Assembly: GCA_021768705.1 (NCBI GenBank)
Contig: JAETUG010000001.1
Location: forward strand, 62,001 to 126,000
From: Bacillota bacterium
GTDB lineage: Bacteria > Bacillota > Clostridia > Lachnospirales > Anaerotignaceae
Direction: 5' to 3'
DNA: 64,000 nt
In this document: in pieces, positions 16,031 to 24,265 of the stretch
Layout: each line of letters starts with the position of its first letter
How positions within the stretch are numbered: the first letter of the stretch is position 1
Translations under genes and position numbers: made by a program
The notes under the pieces: generated by a model
Told to the model about the DNA's origin: nothing
The model's input: the letters and a program-made list of their open reading frames with translations, nothing else
The model's database searches: none

Positions 16031-16921
16031 ATGGAGCTTCGCAATATCAGATCATTCATCAAAGTTGCAGAATTTGAAAATTTTTCAAAAGCTGCAGAGG
16101 TTTTGGGATACGCCCAATCCACCATTACCACCCAGATCCAACAGTTGGAGGAAGAACTTGGTGTTAATTTATTTGACCGTATCGGAAAAAAAGTTGTCCT
16201 TTCTGATAAGGGACGTTCTTTCTTGCTCTATGCCAATCAAATGATGAAGCTCGAATCGGAATCTATCGAAACAATTTCCTCAAATTGTGTTCCACGGGGC
16301 ATTCTGCGGATCGGCACTATTGAATCCATCGCCTCTTCCTTCTTTGCTCCCCTGTTGGAAACCTATATAAAAACATATCCGACTGTTTCCATAGAAGTTA
16401 CCGAAGGTACAACCCTGGAACTGTTCAGTCAGTTGGAAAAAGGTCTTCTGGATCTCGTTCTCCTGCTGGATCGTCCCGTTTTTCGCCCTGCATTACAGAC
16501 CGTTTATTCTAAATCTGCCACTGTGCCCTTCTTCTCTGCGGCAGATCATCCCTTGGCAGGTCAAAAAAATGTGTCCCCCAAAAAACTGGAACAGGAAACT
16601 CTTTTTCTAACAGAAAAAAACAATAACTATAGGCAGATATTTGATGAGATCGCTGCAAAAAATAACCTTTCTATCCAGTATATACAGGAAATCGCCAATG
16701 CCTCCTGCATTCTCTATCTCGTAGAGCAGAACCTCGGTGTCTCTCTCCTGCCGGATTACAGATTGCTCCCTTCTTTAAAGGAAAAAAAGATTGCTCTTTT
16801 CACTGTAGAAGGTTTCGATATCCGCATGGATCTACAGGTACTTTATCATCGCCAAAAATTTGTATCCCTTGCCATGCGCCGCTTCACTGAGACAGTAGAG
16901 GAATTCTTCGCAGCACTTTAA
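16031..16921 (+). CDS. LysR family transcriptional regulator
   Basis: This 296-residue regulator has the LysR winged helix-turn-helix at its N-terminus (MELRNIRSFIKVAEFENFSKAAEVLGYAQSTIT.. pattern, broken here) and the periplasmic-binding-like effector domain from about residue 90 (GILRIGTIESIAS). A strong AAGGAGG site lies 10 bases upstream of the ATG. It is divergent from the XRE-cupin gene and convergent with a small membrane protein gene and an AEC carrier. Its target and effector cannot be read from sequence. It resembles the second LysR gene at 19620 in length and style. Confidence 0.9.
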   Translation: MELRNIRSFIKVAEFENFSKAAEVLGYAQSTITTQIQQLEEELGVNLFDRIGKKVVLSDKGRSFLLYANQMMKLESESIETISSNCVPRGILRIGTIESIASSFFAPLLETYIKTYPTVSIEVTEGTTLELFSQLEKGLLDLVLLLDRPVFRPALQTVYSKSATVPFFSAADHPLAGQKNVSPKKLEQETLFLTEKNNNYRQIFDEIAAKNNLSIQYIQEIANASCILYLVEQNLGVSLLPDYRLLPSLKEKKIALFTVEGFDIRMDLQVLYHRQKFVSLAMRRFTETVEEFFAAL

Positions 16922-16926
16922 AACAT

Positions 16927-16957
16927 GAGAAAGCTCGGTCAATGACCGAGCTTTCTC
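16927..16957. terminator. Bidirectional hairpin terminator
   Basis: A perfect 14-bp stem (gagaaagctcggtc/gaccgagctttctc) with a 3-base loop lies six bases after the LysR stop and 13 bases from the stop of the convergent small ORF. T-runs are weak on both sides. Confidence 0.7.
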
Positions 16958-16969
16958 AATTTCTGATGG

Positions 16970-17086
16970 TTATAACGCAGGGACATAGCCCATATAATTG
17001 ATGACAGAGCAAATTCCATACAACACCACAAACCAAACGCCTACTGCCACAATCTCTCTTATTACCTGTATATCAAATTTTTTCAT
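16970..17086 (-). CDS. Small single-helix membrane protein (38 aa)
   Basis: The ORF begins MKKFDIQVIREIVAVG and has one hydrophobic helix of about 20 residues (VWFVVLYGICSVINYMG), ending in YVPAL. An AAGGAGG site lies 8 bases upstream of the ATG, which is strong support for translation. A longer frame to 17161 has no site. I do not recognise the family. It lies 173 bp downstream of an AEC-family carrier, on the same strand, with a possible promoter of its own (TTTCAC, 18 bp, TATTAT with an extended -10 TGA). A role as an accessory subunit of the carrier is conceivable but not shown. Confidence 0.65.
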   Translation of the reverse strand: MKKFDIQVIREIVAVGVWFVVLYGICSVINYMGYVPAL

Positions 17087-17259
17087 AATCGAGTCCTCCT
17101 TCAAAGTGTTTTTAAGGGAGGTTCCGGAACCCGTCTTTTCTTTATATACAGATAATATCACAGCTTCCTTTATATGTGAAATTGTAAGTTATGATAGAAT
17201 CTATCGGAAATTTTGATTGAAGATGTCAAAATCCATTCCTGTTTTTTCACATCATCGTT

Positions 17260-18177
17260 TTAATATACCTGCAACAAAATCAATAATATCGTCATCACCA
17301 CCATACTAAAGGGCAGCATAAAAGAATTCAATACTGCCGCCACAGAACGATTATAGCCGCAGCGTTCCGTATAGATTGGCGCAACACTCAAAATAGGCGA
17401 AAAAACAATAATTGCCAAGATTTGTCTGTACATCAATGGTACAGGCAGGAAATAGTAGATCAACAGCGCAAACGCAATGCCAAGAGCCATACGCAGCATA
17501 AATACCCCTGCCATATCTTTCAATTCACTTTTATTGATCTTTGGTTCAAAAAGGATACCAATGAGCAGCATTGCCAAGAAAGCATTTGCCTGCCCGATCA
17601 TTCCTGCAACCGTATAAACAGGCTCAGGCAGTTGTATATTTCCTGCACAAAGCAGAATCATCACCAGATAGGTCACAAATGGCATAGAAGAAAACAGCGT
17701 CTTGAGAATTTCCTTCCCATCGATGCCCTCTTTGCCCTTTGCAATCATCATAGCGATGGTGAAGGTAATGCCAAAGCACATAATGGCATTGCCCACATCG
17801 AACATGCAGACCAAGGCCACTGCATCTGCCGCAAAAAAGCTGGACATATAGGGCAGTGTGCAAAGACCGATATTGTAGCCTGATGTATTGATGATATAAA
17901 AAGCTTTATGGGCAGGAGATTTTTTCCTTGTCAGCAGAAGGACTACAGCAATTGCCAAGATATGTACCCCAAAGCCGACCCCAATGGCGAGCAAATAGCT
18001 GCGGTTTAGTTCCAATCCCCGAAAATTACTGATGATAGCCATGGGCAGTGTGATCTTCAATATCAGCTTGCTGAGAAGTCCGGTATCATCCAAAGAAAAT
18101 AATCCAACTCTCTTCAACACAAAGCCCAATGCGATCATAAACAAAAAGCCAAAGGCTTTGATTAAAACAGTTTCCAA
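17260..18177 (-). CDS. AEC (auxin efflux carrier) family transporter
   Basis: About 305 residues and ten membrane helices in two five-helix halves match the AEC/BASS-type carriers, which move organic acids such as malate or malonate in bacteria. Typical blocks are KRVGLFSLDDTGLLSKLILKI-like near the N-terminus, broken helix IINTSGYNIG, and LLIGILFEP in the middle. I place the start at a TTG (18177), eight bases after an AAGGAGG; an upstream TTG is too close to that site. The gene begins directly after the rplT terminator with no promoter in between, so it may depend on read-through from the infC operon. Confidence 0.85.
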   Translation of the reverse strand: METVLIKAFGFLFMIALGFVLKRVGLFSLDDTGLLSKLILKITLPMAIISNFRGLELNRSYLLAIGVGFGVHILAIAVVLLLTRKKSPAHKAFYIINTSGYNIGLCTLPYMSSFFAADAVALVCMFDVGNAIMCFGITFTIAMMIAKGKEGIDGKEILKTLFSSMPFVTYLVMILLCAGNIQLPEPVYTVAGMIGQANAFLAMLLIGILFEPKINKSELKDMAGVFMLRMALGIAFALLIYYFLPVPLMYRQILAIIVFSPILSVAPIYTERCGYNRSVAAVLNSFMLPFSMVVMTILLILLQVY

Positions 18178-18200
18178 TAGCAATTCCTCCTTTGCAAAAG

Positions 18201-18230
18201 AAAAAGGCTCCCTTAAAAGGAAGCCTTCTT
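18201..18230 (-). terminator. Terminator of infC-rpmI-rplT
   Basis: Arms aaggaagcctt and aaggctccctt give an 11-bp stem with one mismatch, followed by CTTTTTCTTTT on the minus strand. The AEC carrier ribosome binding site begins about ten bases beyond it. Confidence 0.8.
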
Positions 18231-18251
18231 AATTTCATCCATAAAAATGAA

Positions 18252-18605
18252 TTAGATGTTTGCTTTTGCTGTTTCAGCCAGTTTTGTGAAAGCAGCGGGA
18301 TCGGATACAGCCAGTTCAGCCAGCATTTTTCTGTTGATGTTTACGCCAGCTACTTTCAGACCATGAATCAGTTTGCTGTAAGAAATGTTATTCAGTCTAG
18401 CTGCTGCATTGATTCTTACGATCCACAGGCTTCTGTATTCTCTCTTTGTCTGTTTTCTGCCAGCGAATGCAAATGCCATTGCTTTCATTACAGACTGTTT
18501 TGCAACTCTGTACTGTTTGCTTCTAGCACCACGGTAGCCTCTAGCCAGCTTCAGTACTTTTTTATGTTTTTTTCTAGCGTTCAGCGCGCCTTTTACTCTT
18601 GCCAT
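18252..18605 (-). CDS. rplT: Large ribosomal subunit protein bL20
   Basis: bL20 is needed for early assembly of the 50S subunit. The 117 residues show the whole family pattern: [19 protein letters not shown], the [17 protein letters not shown] basic helix, [10 protein letters not shown] and the C-terminal [10 protein letters not shown]. The protein is known in Bacillota to repress its own operon by binding the infC leader, and such a leader is present here. An AGGAGG-type site lies upstream and the gene follows rpmI by 56 bp. Confidence 0.98.
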   Translation of the reverse strand: MARVKGALNARKKHKKVLKLARGYRGARSKQYRVAKQSVMKAMAFAFAGRKQTKREYRSLWIVRINAAARLNNISYSKLIHGLKVAGVNINRKMLAELAVSDPAAFTKLAETAKANI

Positions 18606-18661
18606 TGTAAAGTCCTCCTAATTAAATATACTCGAAAAATAATTGTCCCAAGACTGATCTC

Positions 18662-18862
18662 TTATGCGTAAGGCATCAGTGTCTTTTTGATCTTGTTTTC
18701 AACTGTCTTATCAGCTGTTGTAGCATGTCTCAGGTTTCTTTTTCTTTTTCTGGACTTTTTGCCAAGGATGTGCTGTGTATTGGATTTGTTTCTTTTCAGT
18801 TTACCTGTGCCAGTCATTTTAAATCTTTTTGCTGCTGCTTTTTTTGTTTTCAACTTAGGCAT
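18662..18862 (-). CDS. rpmI: Large ribosomal subunit protein bL35
   Basis: The 66-residue, strongly basic protein begins [15 protein letters not shown] and has the [19 protein letters not shown] block of bL35. Normal length. It lies 50 bp after infC and before rplT, the standard order of the operon. An AGGAGG site is present. Confidence 0.98.
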   Translation of the reverse strand: MPKLKTKKAAAKRFKMTGTGKLKRNKSNTQHILGKKSRKRKRNLRHATTADKTVENKIKKTLMPYA

Positions 18863-18912
18863 TGTATTATCCTCCTAAAAATGTTTGTGATAGTTTCCTT
18901 CCGCTTTGCGGA

Positions 18913-19419
18913 TCAGTTCTTTGGTGCCAGGAACATAACCAGGCTCCGGCCTTCCATCTTAGGCTGCTTATCCACTACGCCAAATTCTTCCGTTGCTTTT
19001 GCAAAATCTTCCATGATCTGCGCACCAACTTTGGAATGACCGATTTCGCGGCCTCTGAAACGGATGCTGATTTTAACCTTGTCGCCGTCCTTCAAAAATT
19101 CGTTTGCTTTTTTGACTTTTACCTGAACATCATGTGTATCGATGCTGGGGGACAAACGCAGTTCCTTTACATCAACAGTTTTCTGTTTCTTTCTGGCTTC
19201 TTTTTCTTTCTTTGCCTGATCGAATTTGTATTTACCGTAGTCCATGATGCGGCATACGGGGGGTTTCGCTGTTGGTGCGATCTTTACCAGATCCAGCTTT
19301 CTTTCGTCAGCGATTTTCTGGGCTTCCCTAGAGGAAACGATACCAAGCTGTTCGCCGTTTTCGTCGATCAGTCTGATCTCTTTGTCCCTAATTTGTTCGT
19401 TAATCATTAATTCAGTAAT
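18913..19419 (-). CDS. infC: Translation initiation factor IF-3 (ATT start codon)
   Basis: IF-3 binds the 30S subunit, keeps it apart from 50S and checks the start codon and initiator tRNA. The N-terminal domain has INEQIRDKEIRLIDENG and EAQKIADERKLDLVKIAP, followed by the PPVCRIMDYGKYKFD linker region and the C-terminal RFRGREIGHSKVG domain. A GGGAGGTG site is followed, after the usual spacing, by ATT at 19417-19419. The first in-frame ATG (19405-19407) is about 20 bases from the site, too far, and a TTG at 19423-19425 is too close. The rare ATT start is known for infC in other bacteria and allows self-control, because IF-3 rejects non-standard starts. That gives 168 residues. Confidence 0.93.
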   Translation of the reverse strand: MTELMINEQIRDKEIRLIDENGEQLGIVSSREAQKIADERKLDLVKIAPTAKPPVCRIMDYGKYKFDQAKKEKEARKKQKTVDVKELRLSPSIDTHDVQVKVKKANEFLKDGDKVKISIRFRGREIGHSKVGAQIMEDFAKATEEFGVVDKQPKMEGRSLVMFLAPKN

Positions 19420-19590
19420 TGTCAAGCACCTCCCAAATAGACTGTATCCACATGCGCTTCTGCAAAAAGAAAAGCGCCGGAAGAATCCGCCGCACACAGA
19501 AAAACAGAGCTTACCCCTGTTTCGAATACTGTATTAACCCTATTTGCTCATGCCATAAGGTGAGAAGCGGAACTTCTTCTTTGTTTACCA
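19420..19590 (-). ncRNA. L20-type leader of infC operon with attenuator
   Basis: About 170 bases separate the predicted transcription start from the infC start. On the minus strand the leader contains GTTCCGCTTCTCACCTTATGGC, split here as GTTCCGCTTC and TCACCTTATGGC, and an ACAGTATTCGAAACAGGGG block, both of which resemble the Bacillota L20/IF3 leader. It ends in a GC-rich hairpin plus T-run before the ribosome binding site. In B. subtilis L20 binding to such a leader causes premature termination. Confidence 0.75.
19462..19493 (-). terminator. Attenuator hairpin in infC leader
   Basis: Arms GCGGCGGA and TCCGGCGC with one mismatch and a TTCT loop are followed by TTTTCTTTTT on the minus strand, about 45 bases before the infC ribosome binding site. 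It is placed to act as the regulated terminator of the leader. Confidence 0.75.
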
Positions 19591-19594
19591 ACGT

Positions 19595-19623
19595 AGTATA
19601 TCATAGGGATACTGTAATGTCAA
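19595..19623 (-). promoter_or_regulatory. Promoter of infC-rpmI-rplT operon
   Basis: TTGACA (19618-19623) and TATACT (19595-19600) with a 17-bp spacer. The -35 box overlaps the stop codon of the upstream LysR gene. Confidence 0.85.
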
Positions 19624-20531
19624 ATCTTTTTTTCCGTTTTTACCGTTTTTTCCAATATTGTTTTTAATTCTTCCATCCACCCCTCAATTTGCGGAATCAT
19701 CACCTTGCTTTCATGCAAAACAATTTGTACAGATTGCATCTGCTTTTCTCCCGGCATTTGCAAAATCTTCACACGCCCTTTTTCCACCGCATCCCTTACC
19801 GCATAAAAAGGCAAAATAGACAGATATCTTCCCTGTTCCACCAGTTTGCAGGCCATATCCGCACTTTGCAGCTTTAAAAACGGCTGCAATGTGATTCGCT
19901 GTGCTGCCAAAAGCTGCTGAAACTGTATGCTGTAAGGCGCAGAACCCTCCATCAGTACAAATTCCTGCTGTTCCAATTCGCTCCATGCAACCTTCTCCTT
20001 CTTTGCCAAAGGGTGCGTGGGATGCGCAACAACTTCAATCGGTACATCCACATGATACCAGCACTGCCATTCCGTTTTTACCAAAGGATGATCGATCACA
20101 CAAGCAACATCAAGTAATCCGCGTTTCAACTGCTCCTTCAGGGTTTCTGTTGCATCCACCGTCAATTCCAGCTTCACGCGAGGAAAGCGTTCATGATAAT
20201 GCACGAAAATATCCTCTGTAAGCAAATCAAACAGTGATTCCACAATACCGACCTTCACCACACCGCCCATTGCAGCCTCAGATTTCAAAAAATTTTCCAT
20301 TTGCAAAGATGTGGAAACGATGCTGCGTGCAAAAGGCAGTAATTCTTCGCCATATTGCGTCAATGTCACCCCTCTGCCCATACGGTTGAACAAAGGTGCC
20401 CCCACCTCTTTTTCCAGCTGTTGAATCTGTGTGCTGACATTCGATTGTGAATAACCCAGTTCTTTGCTTGCCTGCGTAATATTCTGTAAAACCGCCACCT
20501 GTAAAAAAATCTGCAAATTCCGTATTTCCAT
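19620..20531 (-). CDS. LysR family regulator, divergent from methionine-gamma-lyase-type gene
   Basis: This 303-residue protein starts MEIRNLQIFLQVAVLQN with the LysR helix-turn-helix (KELGYSQSNVSTQIQQLEKEVG-like, broken here) and has an effector-binding domain from about residue 90. The ATG at 20531 is preceded by GAGGTGAGG; an in-frame GTG nine bases upstream lies within that site and was rejected. It is transcribed away from the adjacent lyase gene with about 160 bp between them, the classic layout for a LysR regulator and its target, so it probably responds to a sulfur amino acid or its precursor. Confidence 0.9.
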   Translation of the reverse strand: MEIRNLQIFLQVAVLQNITQASKELGYSQSNVSTQIQQLEKEVGAPLFNRMGRGVTLTQYGEELLPFARSIVSTSLQMENFLKSEAAMGGVVKVGIVESLFDLLTEDIFVHYHERFPRVKLELTVDATETLKEQLKRGLLDVACVIDHPLVKTEWQCWYHVDVPIEVVAHPTHPLAKKEKVAWSELEQQEFVLMEGSAPYSIQFQQLLAAQRITLQPFLKLQSADMACKLVEQGRYLSILPFYAVRDAVEKGRVKILQMPGEKQMQSVQIVLHESKVMIPQIEGWMEELKTILEKTVKTEKKI

Positions 20532-20614
20532 ATCCCTCACCTCTTTCTTATCATATACTACTTACATAAAATAAGCAATCCGTTTTTTTGATGGATTCTA
20601 TCAGAAACATCTGT

Positions 20615-20643
20615 TTTACAAATATTTTATCCTATGCTATTTT
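20615..20643 (+). promoter_or_regulatory. Candidate promoter of methionine-gamma-lyase-type gene
   Basis: TTTACA (20615-20620) and TATTTT (20638-20643) with a 17-bp spacer. The boxes are sub-optimal, as expected for a promoter that needs a LysR activator. Confidence 0.45.
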
Positions 20644-20694
20644 AATCTCGAAAGCGAAATCAAACAAAACGCATATCAAAAGGAGGAAATTATC

Positions 20695-21873
20695 ATGAAA
20701 GAAAATACAACCGTACATACCATTGCTGTCCATGGCGGCGCAAGAAAGGATGACACCTTCGGTGCAATCAATCAGCCCATTTATATGACATCCAACTATC
20801 GGATTCCCACCGACGGCACCCCTGTTGATTGGATCGGTACAGAAACAAACATCTATGCAAGAAACAGAAATGTCAATCAGATGGTTCTGCAGAATAAGCT
20901 GTGCGCCCTCACAGGTGCAGAGGATTGCGCCGTATTTGCCAGCGGTGTTGCCGCCCTTGCAGGCGTATTTGTTCCTTTCTTAAATTCCGGTGACCATGCC
21001 ATCATTTCTGAGGTTTGCTATAGTGCTACCAATCTGCTGTTCCGTCAATATCTGCCCGAAAAATACGGCATCGAAGTAACCTTTGTGGACACCACAGATA
21101 CCGAAGCTGTAAAAGCAGCGATCCGCCCCAATACAAAACTGATTCATGTAGAAACACCAGGCAACCCCACAACAGGCATCAGCGATATCGAATCCATTGC
21201 CAAAGCCGCGCATGCCGCAGGCAGTCTTGTTTCCGTCGATGCCACCTTTGCAGGGCCCATTTCCATCTACACCTTGAAATTGGGTGCAGATTTGGAAATT
21301 CACAGCATGACAAAATATATCAACGGGCATGGTGATTCCTTGGGCGGCTGTGTTCTTGGCAGAAAGGAACTGCTGACAAAGGTAAAGGAAATTGCTATGG
21401 TAAACTTCGGCGGTATCCTCAGCCCTTTCAACGCTTGGCTGGTTGCCCGTGGGCTGGTGACACTGCCTCTGCGTATGGCACAGCACAGCAGTGTGGCCAT
21501 GGAGGTTGCAAAATTCTTGGAAGGCCATCCTGCCATTCGTTTCGTTTGGTATCCCGGTCTGGAAAGCCATCCCCAGCATGACAGAGCCGTAAAGCTTATG
21601 AACGGACAATATTCCGGCATGATTGCTTTCGATATCAACGGAACAGAGGAACAGCATCAGAAATTCTTGGATGCATTGACATTAGTGACGCACGCCGTTT
21701 CTTTGGGTGATGTGGAAAGCCTGATTGTTTATTATGATGAACATAGTGATAAGCTGCCGCATTATCCCGAAATCTTCCGCAAAGGCTTCTTCCGTTTCAG
21801 TGTTGGCTTGGAAGGTGCAGAAGATTTGATTGCCGATTTGACACAGGCATTGAACGCCTGCGGATTGGCATAA
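20695..21873 (+). CDS. Cys/Met-metabolism PLP enzyme, methionine gamma-lyase-like
   Basis: This 392-residue enzyme belongs to the transsulfuration family with the PLP lysine K207 in SMTKYINGHGDSLGG and the pyridine-binding Asp 182 in SVDATFAGP. The K-Y-I-N-G-H-G-D run is usual for methionine gamma-lyases, which split methionine into methanethiol, ammonia and 2-oxobutyrate. Cystathionine gamma-synthase or lyase and O-acetylhomoserine sulfhydrylase share most motifs, so substrate is uncertain. The N-terminal YARNRNVNQM replaces the more common YSRxxNPT block. An AAGGAGG site lies upstream. The divergent LysR gene is its likely regulator. Confidence 0.8.
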   Translation: MKENTTVHTIAVHGGARKDDTFGAINQPIYMTSNYRIPTDGTPVDWIGTETNIYARNRNVNQMVLQNKLCALTGAEDCAVFASGVAALAGVFVPFLNSGDHAIISEVCYSATNLLFRQYLPEKYGIEVTFVDTTDTEAVKAAIRPNTKLIHVETPGNPTTGISDIESIAKAAHAAGSLVSVDATFAGPISIYTLKLGADLEIHSMTKYINGHGDSLGGCVLGRKELLTKVKEIAMVNFGGILSPFNAWLVARGLVTLPLRMAQHSSVAMEVAKFLEGHPAIRFVWYPGLESHPQHDRAVKLMNGQYSGMIAFDINGTEEQHQKFLDALTLVTHAVSLGDVESLIVYYDEHSDKLPHYPEIFRKGFFRFSVGLEGAEDLIADLTQALNACGLA

Positions 21874-21891
21874 ACAAAATATATAAAAATT

Positions 21892-21924
21892 GAGGCGAGG
21901 ATTTTTCCCCGCCTCTTTCTTTTT
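21892..21924. terminator. Bidirectional terminator
   Basis: Stem gaggcgagg/ccccgcctc is followed by TTTCTTTTT on the plus strand and by AATTTTTATAT on the minus strand. It separates the convergent lyase gene and thrS. Confidence 0.85.
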
Positions 21925-21938
21925 CAAATTTTGTGAAA

Positions 21939-23846
21939 TCAATCCAAAACCTTTGTATCGATTTCTTCTTTGATTCTTGCAATAAAATCTGCCAGAGCAA
22001 CCTGACCTTCTTCGCCGTTCTTTCTGGAACGCAGGGAAACCATATTTGCTTCCTGGTCTTTTTCACCAACAACGATGATATAAGGTACTCTTTCATTTCT
22101 TGCTTCTCTGATCTTGTAACCGATCTTTTCTGCACGGTTGTCTGTTTCCACACGGATGCCTTCTTTATCCAGTGCGTCTGCTACGCTCTTTGCATAGTCT
22201 GCGAATTTTTCGGAAATAGGCAGAACTTTTACCTGTACAGGAGACAGCCATACAGGGAACTGACCTGCAAAGTGTTCAATCAGAATACCAATGAAACGTT
22301 CGATAGAACCAAAGCATACACGGTGGATCATAACAGGACGTTTCTTTGTGCCGTCTGCTGCTGTGTATTCCAATTCAAATCTTTCGGGCATCTGCATATC
22401 CAGCTGGATTGTACCACACTGCCATGTTCTGCCGATGGAGTCTTCCAGATGGAAGTCGATCTTAGGACCATAGAATGCGCCATCACCTTCGTTGATTGTA
22501 TAATCAATGCCGTTTTCATCCAGAGCATTCTGCAGACCGGCTGTAGCGATTTCCCAAGCTTCATCGGAACCCATGCTGTCTTCGGGTCTTGTGGACAGCT
22601 CGATATGATATTTGAAGCCGAACAGCTTGTAAACTCCATCGATCAGGCTGATTACGCCGGAGATTTCGTCTTTGATCTGTTCTTCTGTCATGAAGATATG
22701 AGCGTCATCCTGGTTGAAGCAGCGAACACGCATCAGACCGTGCAGCGCACCACTCTTTTCATGTCTGTGAACCAGACCGATTTCAGCCACACGCATAGGC
22801 AGGTCTCTATAGGAGTGCATATCCTGTTTGTAAACCAGCATGCCACCGGGGCAGTTCATGGGTTTTACTGCGTAGTCTTCATCATCGATAACTGTTGTAT
22901 ACATGTTATCTTTATAGTGTTCCCAGTGACCGGATCTGTACCACAGTTCTCTGTTCAGGATGATGGGTGTAGAAATTTCTACATAGCCAGCTTCTTTGTG
23001 GATCTGTCTCCAGTAATCCAACAGTGTGTTTTTCAGCACCATACCTTTGGGCAGGAAGAAGGGGAAGCCAGGGCCTTCATCCAGCAGAGCGAACAGTTTC
23101 AGTTCTTTGCCCAGTTTTCTATGGTCACGTTTCTTTGCTTCTTCCATCATGTTCAGGTAAGCTTCCAGTTCGGATGCCTTGGGATAAGCTGTACCATAGA
23201 TTCTGGACAGCATTTTGTTCTTTTCGGAGCCTCTCCAGTAAGCACCGGCAACGGATGTCAGCTTGATGGCTTTCACGTTCTTTGTGCTCATCAGGTGAGG
23301 ACCTGCACACAAGTCTGTAAAGTCGCCCTGTTTGTAGAAGGAGATAACCGCATCTTCTGGCAGATCCTGAATCAGTTCAACTTTGTAGGGTTCTTCTCTT
23401 TCTTCCATGTATTTGATCGCTTCTGCTCTGGGCAGTTCAAATCTTTCGATTGCAATATCTTCTTTTGCGATCTTCTTCATTTCAGCTTCCAAAGCTTCCA
23501 GTTCTTCCTGTGTAAAAGCTTTTTCTCTATCGAAGTCATAGTAGAAGCCGTCTGCAATAGCAGGGCCAATGGCAATCTTTGCTTCAGGATACAGGCGTTT
23601 TACTGCCTGTGCCAGAATATGGGAAGCTGTGTGGCGGAATGCCAGCTGACCTGCTTCATCTTCGAATGTGCAGATGGAAACTTCTGCGTCTTTGTCCACA
23701 ACGTAGCGCAGATCTTTTACTTCACCGTTAACGATACCTGCACAAGCGTTTCTTGCCAGACCTTCGCTGATAGATTTTGCGATTTCCAGTACGGATACAG
23801 CGCCGTCAAATTCTTTTACAACGCCGTCTTTCAATGTGATCTTCAT
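21939..23846 (-). CDS. thrS: Threonyl-tRNA synthetase
   Basis: ThrS charges tRNA(Thr). Domains in order are TGS (about 1-60), the N2 editing domain with HTASH near residue 72 and the later FTDLCAGPH Cys/His site, the class II catalytic core with the zinc Cys in MNCPGG, motif 2 around MRVRCFNQDDAHIF and motif 3 in GSIERFIGILIEHF, and the anticodon-binding domain. The length of 635 residues is normal. A GGAGAG-type site precedes the start. The gene has a T-box leader, so its expression rises when uncharged tRNA(Thr) builds up. Confidence 0.98.
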   Translation of the reverse strand: MKITLKDGVVKEFDGAVSVLEIAKSISEGLARNACAGIVNGEVKDLRYVVDKDAEVSICTFEDEAGQLAFRHTASHILAQAVKRLYPEAKIAIGPAIADGFYYDFDREKAFTQEELEALEAEMKKIAKEDIAIERFELPRAEAIKYMEEREEPYKVELIQDLPEDAVISFYKQGDFTDLCAGPHLMSTKNVKAIKLTSVAGAYWRGSEKNKMLSRIYGTAYPKASELEAYLNMMEEAKKRDHRKLGKELKLFALLDEGPGFPFFLPKGMVLKNTLLDYWRQIHKEAGYVEISTPIILNRELWYRSGHWEHYKDNMYTTVIDDEDYAVKPMNCPGGMLVYKQDMHSYRDLPMRVAEIGLVHRHEKSGALHGLMRVRCFNQDDAHIFMTEEQIKDEISGVISLIDGVYKLFGFKYHIELSTRPEDSMGSDEAWEIATAGLQNALDENGIDYTINEGDGAFYGPKIDFHLEDSIGRTWQCGTIQLDMQMPERFELEYTAADGTKKRPVMIHRVCFGSIERFIGILIEHFAGQFPVWLSPVQVKVLPISEKFADYAKSVADALDKEGIRVETDNRAEKIGYKIREARNERVPYIIVVGEKDQEANMVSLRSRKNGEEGQVALADFIARIKEEIDTKVLD

Positions 23847-23938
23847 AGTTTTTCTCTCCTTTTTATCAGAACATTTTTTCGAAAGCAGATGTTTTTGGGC
23901 AAAAGAAAAAGCCCATCATCCACTTTCCTCTACGAAAA

Positions 23939-24175
23939 GGGACGAGAGCATATACTCCCGCGGTTCCACCCTAATTGTCCATTAAAACCACTCATTTTTT
24001 GACGATAACGGAGTCACCGGGCTGTATTAGAGCCGCTCAGAGGTGGTTTTCATACACTCTCCCTGGCAGGATGCTTCCACCCATGAAACCGAAGCTCCAA
24101 GGCATCCCTCTCTGTGGCATCAGGAGAGGACTACTGTCCTCATCAACGCATTTACGATATCTTGTGTTTTACACA
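23939..24175 (-). ncRNA. T-box leader of thrS
   Basis: The minus-strand sequence contains the hallmark T-box AGGGTGGAACCGCGGG (23957-23972) and, about 180 bases upstream, GATGAGGACAGTAG, the conserved 5' side of Stem I. A threonine ACC triplet lies within GAAAACCACC near 24044-24053 and could be the specifier codon, though the exact specifier loop was not modelled. The T-box 5' AGGG can pair with CCCT at about 23940, followed by TTTTC, giving the competing terminator. Confidence 0.92.
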
Positions 24176-24181
24176 TTGCTA

Positions 24182-24209
24182 ATTATACCATGTTGTAACA
24201 TTCTGTCAA
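24182..24209 (-). promoter_or_regulatory. Promoter of thrS
   Basis: TTGACA (24204-24209) and TATAAT (24182-24187) are spaced by 16 bp, and an extended -10 TGG precedes TATAAT. It lies directly upstream of the T-box leader. Confidence 0.85.
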
Positions 24210-24265
24210 CAGTTTTTTGGAAATTTGTTCTGCAGAATTTTACATTTGTCCGCAGAGAGGGTACA

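Noticed and set aside
21933-24002. 689-residue plus-strand open frame over thrS
   Set aside because: It is antisense to the conserved thrS gene and its T-box, is rich in Cys, Phe and His as expected for a shadow frame, and has no ribosome binding site.
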